A DNA stretch of 64,000 nt, taken from assembly GCA_946221385.1 (NCBI GenBank), contig CAMIGX010000006.1:62001-126000 (forward strand), in the 5' to 3' direction. The DNA is from an uncultured Propionimicrobium sp. (GTDB lineage Bacteria; Actinomycetota; Actinomycetes; Propionibacteriales; Propionibacteriaceae). Positions 1-8,380 of this stretch are shown here, one piece after another. The position numbers and the translations under genes are program-made. The notes beneath the pieces are model-generated. The model was not told the origin of the DNA, made no database searches, and saw only the letters and a list, made by a program, of their open reading frames with translations. How positions within the stretch are numbered: position 1 is the stretch's first letter; each line of letters opens with the position of its first letter.

Positions 1-94
1 GCAGGTCCGTCGCATTCGGCTGCGTCGCTGCCAGTTGGACGTTTTGGCTAGTGGACGCGGGCTTGGCAGATTCTGGATGGGGGGAATGGCTCAC
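1..94 (-). CDS. N-terminal fragment of an unidentified protein, cut by the window edge
   Basis: A GTG start at 94 overlaps the stop of the upstream 49-residue ORF (GTGA overlap), which suggests translational coupling. Only about 31 residues are visible. They are rich in Ser, Pro, Ala, Gln and Thr and look like a disordered N-terminus. No domain can be recognised. If the upstream mini-protein is the detached first helix of a YeiH-type putative sulfate exporter, this would be the transporter body; that is a guess from context. The gene continues beyond position 1. Confidence 0.45.
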   Translation of the reverse strand, partial: MSHSPHPESAKPASTSQNVQLAATQPNATDL

Positions 95-240
95 GGGATC
101 AACCCCGCTGGGATCAGGCCAGTCAGGCACAAGGTGAGCAAAATCAGCCCAATCGTGAAAGCCAACCAGTCTTCGCTGATTGAAAATTTGCCATCTGCGT
201 TGGGAGCTTCGCTGTCTTCAGCGGCCGGGGTCTGACTCAC
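91..240 (-). CDS. 49-residue single-pass membrane mini-protein
   Basis: This small ORF begins with GTG at 240 behind a good ribosome-binding site (AAGGA six bases upstream) and ends in a GTGA overlap with the next gene. It has a polar N-terminus of about 20 residues, then SISEDWLAFTIGLILL, which leads into one hydrophobic helix ending GLIPAGLIP. An acidic E-D-W motif followed by a glycine-containing helix resembles, as I remember it, the N-terminal segment of some YeiH-family putative sulfate exporters, so this may be their separately encoded first helix. Length, RBS and coupling make it credible as a gene. Its function is unproven. Confidence 0.5.
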   Translation of the reverse strand: MSQTPAAEDSEAPNADGKFSISEDWLAFTIGLILLTLCLTGLIPAGLIP

Positions 241-343
241 GTCACTTCCTTGTCAGTAAAAATCCTTAGCCAGGCTAGTAGCCGTGTACCTTAGTCCCAA
301 ACCAACCAAGAAGCATGTTGGCGATCCGCGGGGTGCTCGGGCC

Positions 344-357
344 TAGACTCGTCTGCT
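344..357 (+). promoter_or_regulatory. -10 element of a leaderless promoter (asparaginase-family gene)
   Basis: TAGACT at 344-349 is followed by 8 bases and then the GTG start at 358, with no ribosome-binding site between. The spacing puts the transcription start at or next to the start codon. Confidence 0.55.
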
Positions 358-1293
358 GTGAACCAGATAATTGCCCGCGTGCGACGCGCTGAATTCGTCG
401 AATCGGTCCACCAGGTTTACGCCGTGGTCACGCATCCAGACGGCAGCGTCGAGCAGGCTTGGGGAGATCCCAGCCAGGAGATCTTGCCGAGATCAGCGAA
501 TAAGCCCTTCCAAGCGTTAGCGATGCTCGCCGCCGGAGCTCAACTAGAGGGCAAATATTTGGCGCTGGCTGCCGCCTCGCACAGCGGGGAGAGCTTCCAT
601 CTCGAAGCAGTCCAGGAGATGCTGGCCGCCGCCGGCCTAGCCGAGGACGACCTGCAAAATACCCCCGATCTCCCCTTGGATGTGCCGGCTCAAATTGCCT
701 GGTGCAACGCTGGCCACGGCAAAGCATCACTCGCGCAGAATTGCTCTGGCAAGCACGCCGGCATGCTGACTGCGTGCGTCGCCGCCGGTTGGCCGATCGA
801 AAACTATCTAGCTCCTGACCATCCGCTGCAAGTAGGCGTGCTCGACCAGCTCACCGCTTTCGATATCACGCCCAGCGTCATCGTCGTCGACGGCTGTGGC
901 GCCCCGGCGCACTCAATGAAAATGGTCGAACTAGCGCACGCCTACGGCCAGCTCGCCGCCGCCACCGATGGGCCACGCAAGCAGATCGCGGACGCATTTC
1001 GTCAATTCCCCGAATTCATTGCCGGCACGACGCGGTCAAATACTGCATTCATGCGGCTACTGCCGGGCGCGATCTGCAAGGACGGCGCCGAAGGCGTGCT
1101 GGCTGTGGGCTTGGCTGACGGTCGCGGTGTGGCGATCAAGGTCACCGATGGCACGGCCAGGTCTCGTTACCCAGCGCTCGGGGCGATCCTTCGTCAGCTT
1201 GGCGTCGGCGACGAGCCGCTATGGACGCGGCTGGCTGACGAGCCGATCCTGAGGCATGGCAAGCCAGTCGGCGATATCCAAATCCAGTTGTAG
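358..1293 (+). CDS. Asparaginase-family protein (AnsA/asparaginase II type)
   Basis: The 311-residue protein matches the actinobacterial asparaginase II family (PF06089), which is predicted to hydrolyse L-asparagine to aspartate and ammonia. Recognisable blocks are SANKPFQALAML near residue 46, the SHSGESFH segment near 74, and the conserved QNCSGKHAGMLTAC near 126. An extended C-terminal VVDGCGAPAHS motif follows near 180. There is no signal peptide, so it should be cytoplasmic. It starts with GTG and no Shine-Dalgarno, probably leaderless from TAGACT at 344. It converges on the permease gene, and the two are separated by a hairpin. The substrate is inferred from the family only. Confidence 0.85.
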   Translation: MNQIIARVRRAEFVESVHQVYAVVTHPDGSVEQAWGDPSQEILPRSANKPFQALAMLAAGAQLEGKYLALAAASHSGESFHLEAVQEMLAAAGLAEDDLQNTPDLPLDVPAQIAWCNAGHGKASLAQNCSGKHAGMLTACVAAGWPIENYLAPDHPLQVGVLDQLTAFDITPSVIVVDGCGAPAHSMKMVELAHAYGQLAAATDGPRKQIADAFRQFPEFIAGTTRSNTAFMRLLPGAICKDGAEGVLAVGLADGRGVAIKVTDGTARSRYPALGAILRQLGVGDEPLWTRLADEPILRHGKPVGDIQIQL

Positions 1294-1298
1294 CTAGC

Positions 1299-1331
1299 GC
1301 GCCCGATGACCTCTCTTGGATCATCGGGCGC
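1299..1331. terminator. Bidirectional hairpin between convergent genes
   Basis: A perfect 11-bp stem (1299-1309 with 1321-1331) and an 11-base loop lie between the convergent asparaginase and permease genes. The stem is followed by TAAAA rather than a long T-tract, so it is a weak intrinsic terminator or a stability hairpin. Confidence 0.55.
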
Positions 1332-1357
1332 TAAAACATTGGCTATTTGCCGCTGGC

Positions 1358-2809
1358 TTAATTCTTTGGGGCGTCGATGGCCTCGAAGTTCTCGGTCTGA
1401 TATGCCCCCGGACGGTCAACAATCAACACCGCGCCTTCAGCAGCCTCTACCATCTCCTTCGGCGCGATCGCCTTGGCGACGTGATACATGACGATGACCA
1501 CGATGGTGCCCAGCGCGATGCCGCCGAGAGTGAACTCACCCATTTCTAGGGAGACGTTGCCGATTCCGATGATGATGCCAGCAGCCAGCGGAACCAGATT
1601 GATTGGGTTGCCGAAGTCGACGCGGTTTTCCTTCCAGATCTTGGCGCCGAGCAGACCGATCATGCCGTAGAGGACGACGGTGATGCCGCCCAGTACGCCA
1701 CCTGGGGTGGCCGAGATGACAGCGCCGAACTTCGGAGAAAAACCGAACAAGATCGCGAACAGTGCGGCGACCGCGTAGGCGGCTGTCGAATACACCCGAG
1801 TGGCAGCCATGACGCCGATGTTCTCGGCGTAGGTGGTCGTCGGGCCAGCGCCCACGGCGGTCGCCAGGATCGAGGTCGCACCGTCAGCGGCCAATGCGCG
1901 GCCCATTTCGCCGTCCAGATCTGCGCCAGTCATTTCGGCGACGGCCTTAATATGGCCAGTGTTTTCGGCGATCAGCGCGATGACGATCGGCAACGCGAGC
2001 AGCGCAAACTCGAAGGAGAAGCTCGGCAGGTGGAATCCGACGACATTGTCCGTCGCGCCGAATTGCCAATTAGCTAGGTCAGATACCGGCGGCAGGCCAA
2101 ACCAGTCGGCAGCCTTGACCTGCGTCCAATCGACGCGCAGTTTCTCGGTGACGGTGCCGTCCTCAGCGACGCTGTGCAGCGGACCAGCCACCAGATCGAA
2201 GATCCAGCTGAGCACGTAGCCGATGATCAGCGACAAGAAGATGGCGATGCGTCCGAGGAAACCGCGCACGCCGACCGACAGCAAGATGACGATCAACATC
2301 ACGATCAGCGCCGTCCACTGATCTTGTGGCCAATAGACCCCCGCGACGACTGGCGCGAGGTTGAAGCCGATCAACATGACCACCGCACCAGTGACCGCTG
2401 GCGGCAGCACGCGGTGAATCGGTTGGGCGCCCATGAAGTGGATGATCAAGCCGACGATGAACAGCGCGACGCCACACCACAGCATCGCTCCCGAGACGTG
2501 ACTGGGATTGCCGCCCTTTTCGTAGATCATCATGGCGATGCCGACGAAAGAGGCCGACGAACCCAGATAGCTGGGCACTCGGTTACGCACCACGAGCAAG
2601 AAGATCAGCGTCGCGACGCCGCTCATCATGACCGCGAGCTGCGGGTTGAGACCCATCAGCAATGGGAAGACGAAGGTCGCCCCAAACATCGCGACGACGT
2701 GCTGGGCGCCCAGCCCGATGGTGCGTCCCCAGCTCAATCGTTCGTCTGGTGCGACGACCGCCCCAGGCGCCAAGACGCCGTCCCTGTTGTGCAATTTCCA
2801 GATGGCCAT
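1358..2809 (-). CDS. Uracil/xanthine permease, NCS2 family (UraA-like)
   Basis: This 483-residue integral membrane protein imports nucleobases by proton symport. The N-terminal GLGAQHVVAMFGATFVFPLLMG block (residues about 32-54) and the later ENTGH...GADLDGEMGRALAADG and GPTTTYAENIGVMAATRV blocks are hallmarks of uracil permeases of the NCS2 family, with the hydrophobic pattern of about 14 helices. I place the start at ATG 2809 because GAGGAG sits five bases upstream; a longer frame has no such site. A sigma-type promoter is visible upstream (see 2842-2871). The family also contains xanthine and urate transporters, so uracil is the best guess rather than certain. Confidence 0.88.
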   Translation of the reverse strand: MAIWKLHNRDGVLAPGAVVAPDERLSWGRTIGLGAQHVVAMFGATFVFPLLMGLNPQLAVMMSGVATLIFLLVVRNRVPSYLGSSASFVGIAMMIYEKGGNPSHVSGAMLWCGVALFIVGLIIHFMGAQPIHRVLPPAVTGAVVMLIGFNLAPVVAGVYWPQDQWTALIVMLIVILLSVGVRGFLGRIAIFLSLIIGYVLSWIFDLVAGPLHSVAEDGTVTEKLRVDWTQVKAADWFGLPPVSDLANWQFGATDNVVGFHLPSFSFEFALLALPIVIALIAENTGHIKAVAEMTGADLDGEMGRALAADGATSILATAVGAGPTTTYAENIGVMAATRVYSTAAYAVAALFAILFGFSPKFGAVISATPGGVLGGITVVLYGMIGLLGAKIWKENRVDFGNPINLVPLAAGIIIGIGNVSLEMGEFTLGGIALGTIVVIVMYHVAKAIAPKEMVEAAEGAVLIVDRPGAYQTENFEAIDAPKN

Positions 2810-2841
2810 TGGTCTCCTCAGCCGCAAAAATATCCCGCGAG

Positions 2842-2871
2842 AGTCTAGACCTCAGCGACCCACTTGGTCAG
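2842..2871 (-). promoter_or_regulatory. Promoter of the nucleobase permease
   Basis: On the minus strand CTGACC (2866-2871) and TAGACT (2842-2847) are separated by 18 bases, upstream of the Shine-Dalgarno and ATG at 2809. The 5' leader would be about 25-30 bases. I see no PyrR-type attenuator or riboswitch fold. Confidence 0.4.
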
Positions 2872-2953
2872 ATCGGGGTTGCATGAGCTGGCAACTGCGT
2901 CGAATGCGTGGCGAGGGTTGTTCGCAGTTGGGCAGCTAACTAGTCGCAGCTGA

Positions 2954-4705
2954 TCAGATCCAGGAGTTAAACCACATCCGCAGCTGCCAGGCTTTCCGCG
3001 TCATCAGCTGGTCAGTGAGGATCGGGTAAATGAACCAGAAATTGGCGATCACGATGACGACGATCGCCCCCACGATGCCCGCTCCGATTTGACGGCGCTG
3101 GCCGGCGTCAGCGGGCCCAAGGATCTTGCCGCAGACCAGCGCCAAGACGGTCGCGGTGAACGGAATGATCATGATCGCGTAGAAGAAGAACAGCGGTCGG
3201 TCGGCGTTGGGGAACCACATGAGCCAAGGCGTCAGGCCAGCAATGATCGGCACCGCGAATCGCCAATCGCGGCCGAAGACCCAAAAGACGATGCCAGCGA
3301 TCAACGCTGCAGCGGCGAACCACCACAAGAAGGGCGTGCCAGTAGCTGAAATGACGCGGATGCAGGTTTCGCCGTCGACCGCGGAACATCCGTCCACTCC
3401 AGGCTTGATGTCATTGACCGCATCGATGCCGATCGGCCGAGCATTGATCAACCAACCTGCCGGGTGAGCTTCATAGACGTGGGTCTGTTGAGCCATCCAC
3501 TCGCCGGTGTGGAATTTGTAAATTTCCTTGTGATAGTTCCACAACGAAGCCAACGGCGCCCCGAAGACCTTGGTGGTCCAAGCATCCGGATTGTTTGCCC
3601 CCCAATCGCGGCCCCAGCCGCCTTCAGTGGTCAGATAGGACCACCACGTGGCGACGTAGACCACCGCAGCGACGATGACCATCTGCACGAAAGCCGCCGG
3701 ACCGTCCCGCCAAATGGCATGCCAGGCGTCGCTGCGGGCACCGGCAGTGCGACGCGATCCGAAGCTATAAACCAGCACGGTGATGCCCATCGCGGCTAGC
3801 ACATACAGCGAATTCCACTTGCAGCCGATCGCGCAGCCAAAAAGAACCCCCGAAGCCAATAGCCAGGGCCTAAATAGCAGCAGCGGCCCATAGTGGCCGT
3901 CCAGATTCGCTTTGCCAGATGTGCGGATATGGGAGGCCAGCTTGAGTCTGAACCAGTCCCGATCAGCGACGACGCAAGCCACCGCCAAGACGGTGAAAGT
4001 CGCCTGGAAAATGTCCAGCAAGGCGATTCGGCTCATCACGAAAGTCAGGCCGTCGAAAGTCAAGAAGATACCGGCCAACGCGCCGACCAAGGTCGACCGA
4101 CCCAGCCGGCGGGCCATTCGAATCGTCGCCATGATCAAGATCGTGCCGAACACGCACGCTCCGATCCGCCAGCCGAACGAGTTCATGCCGAAAATCTGCT
4201 CCCCGGCGGCGATCAACCATTTGCCGAGCTGCGGATGGACGATATACGAGGCAGTGTTTTCAAAGACGTCAACGTTGCCAGCCCTGATCTGATCATTGGC
4301 GCCTTCCGGCCAATTGAGTTCATAGCCGACTTTGAGCAGCGCGTAGGCGTCCTTGGCGTAATAGGTCTCGTCAAAGACCAAGCCCTGCGGACGGTCGAGG
4401 TTGACTAGGCGGATAAAAAAGGCCAATAAGCCGATACCGAGTGTGACCAGCCAACTGCTGAATTCGTCAGCCTTCAAGACCAGCGAATCTTCTAGCTTGT
4501 CCAAAGTGCTGACTAGCCGACCCGGCCGCCCCGGCTTATGGATTGGCAGCTCTTCGGCGCGGACCGGTGCGCTCGGGCGCTGCACCTGCGTCGCCGGCAC
4601 CTTATCCGTGGCCGGGGCGCCCTCGCCAGCCTCGAGCACGCCCTGGGCTTGCTGGCTGGGCGCTTGGTCGACGGCGGCTTGCGCTGGTCTGTCAGCATGA
4701 CTCAC
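2954..4705 (-). CDS. pmt: Dolichyl-phosphate-mannose--protein mannosyltransferase (GT39)
   Basis: The 583-residue multi-spanning glycosyltransferase transfers mannose from a polyprenyl phosphate carrier to Ser/Thr of secreted proteins. An N-terminal cytoplasmic Pro/Gln-rich extension of about 80 residues precedes the first helix. The following loop carries the catalytic acidic pair in FDETYYAKDAYALL. The C-terminus ends in a typical PMT four-helix segment (WFIYPILTDQLM). I chose GTG 4705 because TAGAAT ends seven bases before it (leaderless). Upstream sequence in frame is implausible as protein. It is divergent from rsmI, as in the Mycobacterium Rv1002c/Rv1003 pair. The abundant Ser/Thr/Pro-rich exported proteins elsewhere in the window are plausible substrates. 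Confidence 0.9.
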   Translation of the reverse strand: MSHADRPAQAAVDQAPSQQAQGVLEAGEGAPATDKVPATQVQRPSAPVRAEELPIHKPGRPGRLVSTLDKLEDSLVLKADEFSSWLVTLGIGLLAFFIRLVNLDRPQGLVFDETYYAKDAYALLKVGYELNWPEGANDQIRAGNVDVFENTASYIVHPQLGKWLIAAGEQIFGMNSFGWRIGACVFGTILIMATIRMARRLGRSTLVGALAGIFLTFDGLTFVMSRIALLDIFQATFTVLAVACVVADRDWFRLKLASHIRTSGKANLDGHYGPLLLFRPWLLASGVLFGCAIGCKWNSLYVLAAMGITVLVYSFGSRRTAGARSDAWHAIWRDGPAAFVQMVIVAAVVYVATWWSYLTTEGGWGRDWGANNPDAWTTKVFGAPLASLWNYHKEIYKFHTGEWMAQQTHVYEAHPAGWLINARPIGIDAVNDIKPGVDGCSAVDGETCIRVISATGTPFLWWFAAAALIAGIVFWVFGRDWRFAVPIIAGLTPWLMWFPNADRPLFFFYAIMIIPFTATVLALVCGKILGPADAGQRRQIGAGIVGAIVVIVIANFWFIYPILTDQLMTRKAWQLRMWFNSWI

Positions 4706-4718
4706 GGGTGCGATTCTA
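4706..4718 (-). promoter_or_regulatory. -10 element of a leaderless promoter (pmt)
   Basis: On the minus strand TAGAAT (4713-4718) is followed by seven bases and the GTG at 4705. Confidence 0.55.
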
Positions 4719-4798
4719 TGGACAATTGTCGACGCAGGCATATCCCAAATGCTGGTGCGCCAATCGCTGCGCCAGCGCCGCGGCACTGGGGTTGTCGC

Positions 4799-4810
4799 TA
4801 TCGTGGCCGC
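4799..4810 (+). promoter_or_regulatory. -10 element of a leaderless promoter (rsmI)
   Basis: TATCGT (4799-4804) is followed by six bases and the ATG at 4811. There is no Shine-Dalgarno. Confidence 0.45.
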
Positions 4811-5698
4811 ATGAGTCGTGCTACCCGTGAGGCTGGTCGTGGTCGTCTGGTGCTGGCGGGGACCCCGATCGGCGACGCCCAAGACGCCTCACCGGCGCTG
4901 GTCGCGAGCTTGCAAGCTGCCGATCTGATCGCCGCAGAAGACACGCGCCTGGCGGCGACCCTGTTGCGGCGCTTGGATATCCAAGGGCACGCGCCGATCG
5001 TCAGCTATTTCGAAGGCAATGAGGCAGCCAAGACCCCGGAGCTGGTGGCACGGATCGAAGCCGGCGACGAGATCGTGCTGATCACCGACGCCGGCATGCC
5101 GTCAGTCAGCGATCCGGGCTATCGACTGGTGCGGGCCTGTATTGACGCTGGCGTCACCGTCACTGCGGTGCCTGGCCCGTCAGCGGTGTTGACGGCGCTG
5201 GCGCTGTCAGGGCTACCCAGCGACCGCTTTTGTTTCGAAGGTTTCTTGGCGCGCAAATCCGGCGAACGGCGTCGTCAACTTGAAGCGCTGCAGGCCGAAG
5301 CTCGCACCATGATCTTTTTCGAAGCTCCGCATCGCTTAGCGGAGTTTTTGACTGACGCGGCAGCCGTGCTCGGCGATGATCGTCCAGCGGCGATCTGCCG
5401 AGAATTGACCAAACCACATGAAGAAGTCATCCGCGGCGGGCTTGGCGAACTGGCTGCCTGGGCGACTGACGGCGTGCGCGGCGAGGTGACCGTCGTCATC
5501 CAGGGGGCGCCGGCGAGAGAAATCGACCAGAGCGATGCCCTCGAGCTGGTGCGGGTGGCCGTCCAAAGTGGGACGAAGATGAGCGCGGCGGTCGCTGAGG
5601 TAGCTCAAGCGACGGGAATGAAGCGGCGCGAGCTCTATGAGCTGGCCCTGCACGATCCCAAGCTGTCAGACTCTTCTGGGTCGAAAGCGGGGAGGTGA
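4811..5698 (+). CDS. rsmI: 16S rRNA (cytidine-1402-2'-O)-methyltransferase RsmI
   Basis: The 295-residue SAM-dependent tetrapyrrole-methylase-fold enzyme 2'-O-methylates C1402 of 16S rRNA in the decoding centre. Visible family motifs are LAGTPIGD at the N-terminus, AAEDTR near residue 43, the DAGMPSVSDPG loop near 98, VPGPSAVLTALALSG near 120, and FFEAPHRL near 172. ATG 4811 is chosen because the protein starts right at the family N-terminus and a TATCGT hexamer lies six bases before it. It begins a run of tightly packed genes (rsmI-tatD-rsmA-ispE-marR), all on the same strand with overlaps or a few bases between them. Confidence 0.93.
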   Translation: MSRATREAGRGRLVLAGTPIGDAQDASPALVASLQAADLIAAEDTRLAATLLRRLDIQGHAPIVSYFEGNEAAKTPELVARIEAGDEIVLITDAGMPSVSDPGYRLVRACIDAGVTVTAVPGPSAVLTALALSGLPSDRFCFEGFLARKSGERRRQLEALQAEARTMIFFEAPHRLAEFLTDAAAVLGDDRPAAICRELTKPHEEVIRGGLGELAAWATDGVRGEVTVVIQGAPAREIDQSDALELVRVAVQSGTKMSAAVAEVAQATGMKRRELYELALHDPKLSDSSGSKAGR

Positions 5699-5701
5699 AC
5701 C

Positions 5702-6643
5702 ATGCAGCAGCAATTCGATGTCGACGAAATCTCGACGCAACTAGCGGATTTAGGCTTCCCGCCGCTCCCCGAACCGCTGCCGGCCGCGGTCACCGACGCG
5801 CACACCCACATGGACACCACCACCGCATACGCCGCGCTGCCAGCTGATCTGAATCTGGCTTCAGCACGAGCGGTGGGTGTGCATCGGATGGTGCAGATCG
5901 GCTGTGACGTGCCGGGCTCTCGTTGGGCTGTCGACCTGGCGGCTCAAGAGCCGCGCATCATCGCAGCCGTCGCCGTCCACCCCAATGACGTCGCCCGCAG
6001 TAACGACGAGCAGTGCGCCACCGACCTGGCCGCGATCGAGCAACTCGCCAGCGCTGGCGACCACGTCAGGGCGGTCGGGGAGTGCGGTCTAGACTATTTC
6101 CGCACCGATCCGAGGACGGACGACGGCCTAGCCGGCATCGAACGTCAAAAGTGGGCTTTCCGCCGACACATTGAGATTGCCAATGCCCACCATCTGACCC
6201 TGGCGATCCACGCCCGTCGCGCCGAAGCCAAAAAGGCAGTCGCGATCGCCGGCGACGCGCTCGCGCACGCGGCCGACATTTTGGACGAAGTCGGCTGGCC
6301 GCAGCGGGTGATCTGGCATTGCTTTTCTGGTGACGTCGAATTCGCCGAACGCTGCATCGCTGCAGATTCGTGGTTGAGCTTCGCCGGCAATGTGACCTAT
6401 CCGGCCAATCAGAAGCTGCGCGACGCGCTCGCGATCGCCCCGCGGGATCGGATTTTGGTCGAAACCGACGCTCCTTTCTTGACGCCGCTGCCTCACCGCG
6501 GCGAATCGAATGCGCCCTATGTCATGGCGCACACGGTGCGTTTCATCGCTGACCAGCTCGGCATGGACCTTGCTGAATGCTGCGCGCTGCTGGACGCCAA
6601 CGCGACGGCCGCCTACGGCGGTGATTGGGGACGGGATGGCTGA
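5702..6643 (+). CDS. tatD: TatD-family metal-dependent deoxyribonuclease
   Basis: The 313-residue amidohydrolase-fold hydrolase has the metal-binding HxH in TDAHTHMDT (near residue 37). It also has the conserved GECGLDYFRTDP block with a metal-ligand Glu, HARRAE, WHCFSGD, and the C-terminal VETDAPFLTPLPHRG. TatD proteins act as 3'-5' exonucleases in DNA repair and turnover. It starts three bases after rsmI behind GGGAGGTGAACC. Its end overlaps the rsmA start by eight bases. In Mycobacterium an rpfB gene sits between tatD and ksgA; here it is absent. Confidence 0.92.
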   Translation: MQQQFDVDEISTQLADLGFPPLPEPLPAAVTDAHTHMDTTTAYAALPADLNLASARAVGVHRMVQIGCDVPGSRWAVDLAAQEPRIIAAVAVHPNDVARSNDEQCATDLAAIEQLASAGDHVRAVGECGLDYFRTDPRTDDGLAGIERQKWAFRRHIEIANAHHLTLAIHARRAEAKKAVAIAGDALAHAADILDEVGWPQRVIWHCFSGDVEFAERCIAADSWLSFAGNVTYPANQKLRDALAIAPRDRILVETDAPFLTPLPHRGESNAPYVMAHTVRFIADQLGMDLAECCALLDANATAAYGGDWGRDG

Positions 6644-7481
6644 ACTATTAGATCCGCGCACCATCCGTGAACTGGCGGCTGCGATCGATCTCAAACCGAC
6701 CAAGCAGCGCGGCCAAAATTTCGTCACTGACGCCAACACCGTCCGCCGCATCGTGACGCTAGCGGACGTCAACGCTGACGATGTCGTATGGGAAGTCGGC
6801 CCAGGTTTGGGTTCGCTGACCCTTGGTTTGCTGGCGAGTGGTGCTGAAGTGACCGCGGTCGAAATCGACGCCAAATTGGCCGGCCTGCTGCCGCAGACGG
6901 TCGCCAATTTGCAACCCGAAGCCGCTGAGCGGCTGCGCGTGGTCGAATCTGACGCGCTGCTGGTCACCCAACTGCCTGGGCCAGCCCCCACCAAGCTCGT
7001 CGCGAACTTGCCCTATAACGTGGCCGTGCCGGTCTTGTTGCACATGCTGCAGCTGTCAGCTGATTGGCGCAGCGGCTTCGTCATGGTGCAACTCGAGGTC
7101 GCCGATCGAGTGGTCGCCAAGCCTGGTTCGAAGGTCTACGGGGTGCCCAGCGTCAAACTCGCCTGGTATGCCGAAGCCAGCCGCGTCGGCACTGTGCCGC
7201 CGAAAGTTTTTTGGCCAGTGCCGAACGTCGATTCAGGGCTGGTCAAGATCGTGCGCCGTGATCCACCCGGCGACGAGGACCTCCGCCGGCGCGTGTTTCT
7301 CCTAGTTGATGCGGCATTCAATCAGCGGCGCAAGATGCTGCGAGCTGCCCTGGCCGGCGAATTCGGCGGCTCAGCGGCAGCGTCCGAGGCGTTGACGGCG
7401 GCGGCCATCGACCCTACCGCCCGTGGTGAGATGTTGACCATCGACGATTTCGTCCGCTTAGCGCGAGTGGGGGAGCAGTGA
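6636..7481 (+). CDS. rsmA: 16S rRNA (adenine-1518/1519-N6)-dimethyltransferase RsmA (KsgA)
   Basis: The 281-residue SAM methyltransferase dimethylates A1518 and A1519 near the 3' end of 16S rRNA. It shows KQRGQNFV at the N-terminus, the SAM-binding EVGPGLGSLTLGLL, the catalytic NLPYNVAVP, and VWPVP-like FWPVPNVDSGLVK plus the NQRRKMLRAAL helix of the C-terminal domain. ATG 6636 is inside the end of tatD; longer frames would be tatD shadow sequence. Its stop overlaps the GTG of ispE by four bases, so the two are translationally coupled. Confidence 0.94.
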   Translation: MAELLDPRTIRELAAAIDLKPTKQRGQNFVTDANTVRRIVTLADVNADDVVWEVGPGLGSLTLGLLASGAEVTAVEIDAKLAGLLPQTVANLQPEAAERLRVVESDALLVTQLPGPAPTKLVANLPYNVAVPVLLHMLQLSADWRSGFVMVQLEVADRVVAKPGSKVYGVPSVKLAWYAEASRVGTVPPKVFWPVPNVDSGLVKIVRRDPPGDEDLRRRVFLLVDAAFNQRRKMLRAALAGEFGGSAAASEALTAAAIDPTARGEMLTIDDFVRLARVGEQ

Positions 7482-8380
7482 GCCAAATCCGAGTGCTAGC
7501 GCCAGCCAAGATCAATCTCGTGCTCGCCGTCGGCCCACAACGTCTAGACGGTTACCACGATCTGGTGACGGTATTCCACGCCATCGATCTAGTCGACGAA
7601 TTGACCATCGAAGTTGCAGAGCGGGACATCGTGTTGACTCTCGAAGGTCAAGGGGCTGACGAGCTGCCAGTCGACGAACGCAATCTAATCGTGCGCGCAG
7701 CGCAGCTGCTGCGCGAACGCTATGGCAGCCCGGAGCTCGGCGCGCGGATTCACGTCAGCAAGACGATTCCGGTGGCAGGCGGCATGGCCGGTGGCTCGGG
7801 GAACGCGGCGGCTGCGCTGGTCGGCTGCGCGCAGGCTTGGGGGCTCAGCCTGCGTGATGAATTATTTGAGCTAGCCGCGCAGCTCGGCTCGGATGTGCCA
7901 TTCGCGCTACTAGGCGGCAATGCGCTTGGTCAAGGACGCGGCGAACGGCTGCAGCCGCTGCCTGGGCCACCCGGCAGCCTGCACTGGGCATTGGCGTTGG
8001 CCCACGGCGGGCTTTCCACGCCGCAGGTCTTCAAGCGCTTCGATGAACTGGGTGCGTCCACCGAAATGTCGATGAGTCAAAGTTTCGTCGACGCGGTCGC
8101 CGGCGGTGATGTCGAACAGGTTGCTGCCGGATTGCGCAATGACCTGCAAGCCCCGGCGATTGAACTAATGCCACAGCTGGCTGCGACGTTAGCGGCTGGC
8201 GAGCAATTCGGCGCGCTGGCTGGCATCGTCAGTGGCTCCGGGCCGACCTGCGCCTTCTTGTGCGCCGGCCAAGACGAAGCTCAGCAGGTCGCCGAGCGAC
8301 TAGCCGAAGTTCCGCTGGTGCGCGGCACAGCGGTCGCATCCGGCCCCGTCCCCGGACCATTGACGGCCGCCTTGGCATGA
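7478..8380 (+). CDS. ispE: 4-diphosphocytidyl-2-C-methyl-D-erythritol kinase IspE
   Basis: The 300-residue GHMP kinase phosphorylates CDP-methylerythritol in the non-mevalonate (MEP) isoprenoid pathway. It shows APAKINLVLAVG at the N-terminus, the glycine-rich ATP loop PVAGGMAGGSGNAAAALVG near residue 96, the QLGSDVPFALLGG block near 130, and a C-terminal GSGPTCAFL motif near 250. The GTG start overlaps the rsmA stop. The order ksgA-ispE is conserved in actinobacteria. The product supplies polyprenyl phosphates, which the neighbouring mannosyltransferase also needs. Confidence 0.94.
   Translation: MSQIRVLAPAKINLVLAVGPQRLDGYHDLVTVFHAIDLVDELTIEVAERDIVLTLEGQGADELPVDERNLIVRAAQLLRERYGSPELGARIHVSKTIPVAGGMAGGSGNAAAALVGCAQAWGLSLRDELFELAAQLGSDVPFALLGGNALGQGRGERLQPLPGPPGSLHWALALAHGGLSTPQVFKRFDELGASTEMSMSQSFVDAVAGGDVEQVAAGLRNDLQAPAIELMPQLAATLAAGEQFGALAGIVSGSGPTCAFLCAGQDEAQQVAERLAEVPLVRGTAVASGPVPGPLTAALA

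Noticed and set aside
4706..4882. N-terminal extension of the mannosyltransferase to 4882
   Set aside because: The extra 59 residues are Thr/Arg-rich and overlap the rsmI promoter; a leaderless GTG start at 4705 fits better.
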